6,847 nt of DNA from Candidatus Bathyarchaeota archaeon (lineage in GTDB: Archaea > Thermoproteota > Bathyarchaeia > 40CM-2-53-6 > RBG-13-38-9), in the NCBI GenBank assembly GCA_018396565.1, contig JAGTQO010000079.1, forward strand, positions 1 to 6,847, in the 5' to 3' direction. This document shows positions 5,013 to 6,847 of this stretch, one piece after another (within the stretch, counting starts at the first letter, position 1; each line of letters opens with the position of its first letter). Below the pieces are notes generated by a model. That model worked only from the letters and a program-made list of their open reading frames with translations, was not told the DNA's origin and ran no database searches. Made by a program: the position numbers and the translations under genes.

Positions 5013-5032
5013 CTTTGCAAAGCTTTATAAAT
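5013..5032 (+). promoter_or_regulatory. promoter of the Nramp-related transporter gene, with overlapping palindromes
   Basis: CTTTATAAAT (5023-5032) is the best TATA box in the window, with CAAAG-type BRE bases just upstream. A start near 5053 would leave a leader of about 35 bases that carries GGAG (5075-5078), nine bases before the ATG at 5088. CTTTGCAAAG (5013-5022) is a perfect 10-base palindrome over the BRE and overlaps AAAGCTTT (5019-5026). They could be an operator, or only AT-rich coincidence. A second TATA-like CTATATATAC lies at 5004-5013. Confidence 0.6.
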
Positions 5033-5087
5033 AAATTGCCACCTTAATTGCGAAGAGATAGACCCTCAAAACATGGAGAAATGAAAA

Positions 5088-6485
5088 ATGAGTGAAAAGA
5101 AAATTTTCAAAGTGCCCGATCCCTATCCAATAACCCTTTCAGGGATGCTTGCGGCCCTGGGTCCTATGGCGATCACATTCGGCATATCCGTAGGTGGCGG
5201 GGAAGCCATGTTGATGCCTTGGCTGTCTTCGGTGGGAGGCCACGGTATAGCCTGGATAATGTGGTTCGGAGGAATCTTCGAAGCTGTCCTCGTCGTCGAG
5301 GTCATAAAATATACGGTCCTAACAGGCAGGTCCTTCTTCGCTATGACTAGGGATATACCTCCAAAAGGATGGTGGCCTTGGCTCTGGATCCCAATAGCTG
5401 CTCTTGGGAGTTGGTGGCCCTTCGGTGTCACCGGAGCCGCATCAGCCTTCTATGAGATAACGAAAGTTGGAGACTACTTCCTATGGTCCAGCGCAATACT
5501 CATCTTCATACTACTCGTATACTACCTCGCCAGATACGTCTACAACGCAGTGGAGAAGATATTTCTCGTCGTCATGACGGTCAACTTCGTCCTACTCGTC
5601 ATCATCGCCGCATTAGTCGCCAGACCGGAAGACCATTTGGCCATAATCAGAGGATTCCTAAACTTCGGCTTGGACGGTTGGCCTAAAGGTGTACCCTTGA
5701 CGACAGCAGCCTCACTGTACAGTCAGCCCGGCGGAGCCATGATGTTCCTCAGCTTCTGGATTGTAGAGTCTGGTTGGGGTCTAGGAAAATATTCAGGTAA
5801 AGTCTCAAGCCCCCTCAGGCCACCTGAAGAGATCAATGTGGAACCTCTAGAGATGGACCTGAACGATCCTGAGGAGGTAAGGAAGATGAGGGGGTGGTTC
5901 AGGTTGGGGAAGTACAGCGTCTGGATCTGGTGGTTCGCCATATGCATGATCTCAGCATACCTATACCTACTCCTCGGCCACGCGGTACTATTCAGGGAGG
6001 GCATAGTCGCCTCAGGCTTCAAGGTTCCATTGCAGATAGCCATCATCGTAGGCAAGGTCTGGGGTCCACTGATGTACAGTCTCTTCTTGATCTTCATCAT
6101 ATTCACACTATGCGACCAAGCGATACCAACATACGACACTTTCATAGGCAGGGTATGCGCAGATGCAATAGCTACAACACCGAGAGTCAAAGGGAAGAGA
6201 CCATACAGGTTCTACTATTTCATAGTCGTCACAGTCGCCATCCTGATAAGCTTCTACCTGGTGACCATAGCAGCCCCGTTCTTCCTGTGGATGTTGAATG
6301 CTCTGGGCTGGATCTACATGAGGGGAATAGGCTCAGCCCTGATACTGTATGCGAATAACAGGCTCATCCCGAAGGAGTTTAGACCCTCACGCCTAGTCAA
6401 CGCTATATTGGTACTGAGCATAATAGGTAGCGTCATAGGGGTTGTGGCGTGGGTTCTAGGCTACACAGCCGTCATAAAACTGTAA
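5088..6485 (+). CDS. Nramp-related (APC superfamily) membrane transporter of unknown substrate
   Basis: Integral membrane protein of 465 aa with about 11 hydrophobic segments (roughly 18-45, 50-78, 95-120, 128-148, 155-180, 208-232, 277-302, 312-345, 370-395, 398-420, 435-462). The first segment, LGPMAITFGISVGGGEAMLM (24-43), matches the broken TM1 helix of Nramp-like proteins. Where metal-transporting Nramps have D-P-G-N, this one has V-G-G-G-E (35-39). The A-x-x-M-P-H motif of TM6 is also absent: the corresponding region reads SQPGGAMMFLSFWIVESGWG. The divalent-metal ligands are therefore missing and the cargo is probably not Mn2+ or Fe2+. A charged loop (about 242-272, rich in Glu, Pro and Arg) separates TM6 and TM7. 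The ATG at 5088 has GGAG nine bases upstream. The gene has its own promoter and lies between an enzyme gene and a corrinoid protein gene, so import of a small organic substrate is a reasonable guess. The fold-family call is moderately firm; the substrate is unknown. Confidence 0.75.
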   Translation: MSEKKIFKVPDPYPITLSGMLAALGPMAITFGISVGGGEAMLMPWLSSVGGHGIAWIMWFGGIFEAVLVVEVIKYTVLTGRSFFAMTRDIPPKGWWPWLWIPIAALGSWWPFGVTGAASAFYEITKVGDYFLWSSAILIFILLVYYLARYVYNAVEKIFLVVMTVNFVLLVIIAALVARPEDHLAIIRGFLNFGLDGWPKGVPLTTAASLYSQPGGAMMFLSFWIVESGWGLGKYSGKVSSPLRPPEEINVEPLEMDLNDPEEVRKMRGWFRLGKYSVWIWWFAICMISAYLYLLLGHAVLFREGIVASGFKVPLQIAIIVGKVWGPLMYSLFLIFIIFTLCDQAIPTYDTFIGRVCADAIATTPRVKGKRPYRFYYFIVVTVAILISFYLVTIAAPFFLWMLNALGWIYMRGIGSALILYANNRLIPKEFRPSRLVNAILVLSIIGSVIGVVAWVLGYTAVIKL

Positions 6486-6500
6486 CCTAAACATCGAACC

Positions 6501-6510
6501 CCCCTTTTTC
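6501..6510 (+). terminator. T-run after the transporter gene
   Basis: CCCCTTTTTC lies about 15 bases after the TAA of the transporter gene. A five-T run without a stem is a minimal archaeal termination signal. It separates the transporter from the corrinoid protein gene, which has its own candidate promoter. Confidence 0.4.
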
Positions 6511-6520
6511 TCTATCAACT

Positions 6521-6551
6521 TTCAACAGCCAAAACTCCAGTTGAACAGCCA
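6521..6551 (+). repeat. 11-base direct repeats upstream of the corrinoid protein promoter
   Basis: TTCAACAGCCA (6521-6531) and TTGAACAGCCA (6541-6551) match at 10 of 11 positions and are spaced exactly 20 bases apart, close to two helical turns. They end about 11 bases before the candidate TATA box. Same-face spacing upstream of a promoter suggests a regulator-binding site, but two copies alone could be chance. Confidence 0.4.
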
Positions 6552-6562
6552 TCTGTGAAAAG

Positions 6563-6570
6563 ATTTTTAG
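6563..6570 (+). promoter_or_regulatory. possible TATA box of the corrinoid protein gene
   Basis: ATTTTTAG preceded by the purine-rich GTGAAAAG, which could serve as BRE. A start about 25 bases downstream would fall near 6592 and leave roughly 10 bases before the ATG at 6603. The core is a weak match to the TATA consensus. Confidence 0.4.
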
Positions 6571-6602
6571 CCTGAGAGTGGCTCCTCTATATTTGATCTG
6601 AT

Positions 6603-6847
6603 ATGATTGAGCAGTTTGAAGATTCAATAGTCAACCTCGACTCTGACAGGGCGCTAAACCTCTGTGAGGAACTGTTAAAGTCTGGAGTACCTGTAGACGA
6701 TATATTCGGCGCCATAGGCAAGGCTATGGATATTGTTGGGGATAAGTATGAGAGCAACGAATATTTCCTCTCTGAACTCATCATGGCAGGGGAGGTTGTT
6801 AAGGAGGTTTTGAGTAGGCTGGAGCAGACAGTGACTGTTGGAGTCGG
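6603..6847 (+). CDS. methyltransferase corrinoid protein, N-terminal cap domain (partial, runs off the right edge)
   Basis: Start of a B12-binding protein of the MtaC/MtbC/MttC/MtvC type, which carries a methyl group on its cobalt between a substrate-specific methyltransferase and a second methyltransferase. The 81 visible residues form the four-helix cap: AL-x3-EELLKSGVPVDDIF (about 17-33), IGKAMDIVGDKYESNEYFLS (about 36-55, the family's G-x-x-[FY]-E-x-x-E-[YF]-F-L-x-E-L pattern) and ELIMAGEVVKEVLSRLEQ. The cobalt-ligating D-x-H-x-x-G motif should follow just past the edge. The ATG at 6603 is the first start after an in-frame TGA; no good ribosome-binding site precedes it, consistent with a short leader. 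The next gene off the edge may be the partner methyltransferase, which would name the substrate. Family assignment is strong, but subtype cannot be told from the cap alone. Confidence 0.88.
   Translation, partial: MIEQFEDSIVNLDSDRALNLCEELLKSGVPVDDIFGAIGKAMDIVGDKYESNEYFLSELIMAGEVVKEVLSRLEQTVTVGV

Noticed and set aside
5723..6190. Long open frame on the minus strand inside the transporter gene
   Set aside because: It lies wholly opposite a convincing 11-helix membrane protein and its translation has no recognisable domain; long antisense frames are common opposite such genes.
5894..6358. Second long plus-strand frame inside the transporter gene
   Set aside because: It is an out-of-frame reading rich in His, Arg, Pro and Ser with no domain; it is a shadow of the transporter.
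6587..6784. Minus-strand frame at the right end
   Set aside because: It is antisense to the corrinoid protein cap domain, which matches its family clearly.
1..6847. tRNA, rRNA, CRISPR array, insertion sequence or att sites
   Set aside because: No cloverleaf with a GTTCRANNC-type loop, no regularly spaced repeats, no transposase frame and no flanking inverted repeats were seen on either strand by eye.

Overview
The window reads as archaeal chromosome. Almost every gene start is preceded by a TATA-type element (for example CTTTATAAG or CTTTATAAAT) rather than -35/-10 boxes. Leaders are short or nearly absent, start codons are mixed (ATG, TTG, possibly GTG), and arginine is written mostly AGA/AGG and isoleucine often ATA. 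The gene content (Tat-type solute-binding protein with a Pro/Thr stalk, HEPN-MNT and AbrB-PIN pairs, a corrinoid protein) fits an uncultured Thermoproteota lineage such as Bathyarchaeota or a relative. That placement is inference; no marker gene is present. No rRNA, tRNA, CRISPR array or insertion sequence was recognised, and no stretch over 300 bases lacks a gene.

Left part (1-2150, minus strand): a sugar-type ABC importer. A solute-binding protein gene is transcribed from its own TATA box. After a T-rich tract comes the MalK/UgpC-type ATPase gene, which runs off the left edge just past Walker B. No permease gene lies between them, so the permeases must be further left or elsewhere.

Middle part (2170-4130): two toxin-antitoxin modules, both showing possible decay, with one unrecognised winged-helix-like gene between them. 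The first is an intact AbrB-type antitoxin gene whose overlapping partner is only a 30-codon stub with the opening of a PIN-domain toxin. The second is a HEPN-MNT pair. The HEPN protein has Trp where the family's catalytic-motif Arg is expected, and the best ribosome-binding site before the MNT gene points at a two-codon ATG-TGT-TAG instead of the MNT start.

Right part (4130-6847, plus strand): three single-promoter genes in a row. They encode an Asp/Glu/hydantoin racemase-superfamily enzyme that keeps only one of the two expected cysteines, an 11-helix Nramp-related transporter without the Nramp metal-binding motif, and the N-terminal cap of a methyltransferase corrinoid protein that runs off the right edge. 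A working hypothesis is uptake and processing of a small organic, possibly methylated, substrate that feeds a corrinoid methyltransferase. The sequence does not reveal the substrate.

The most checkable novelties are the PIN stub, the HEPN Arg-to-Trp change, the ATG-stop element before the MNT gene, the racemase/transporter/corrinoid neighbourhood, and palindromes or direct repeats placed at promoters.
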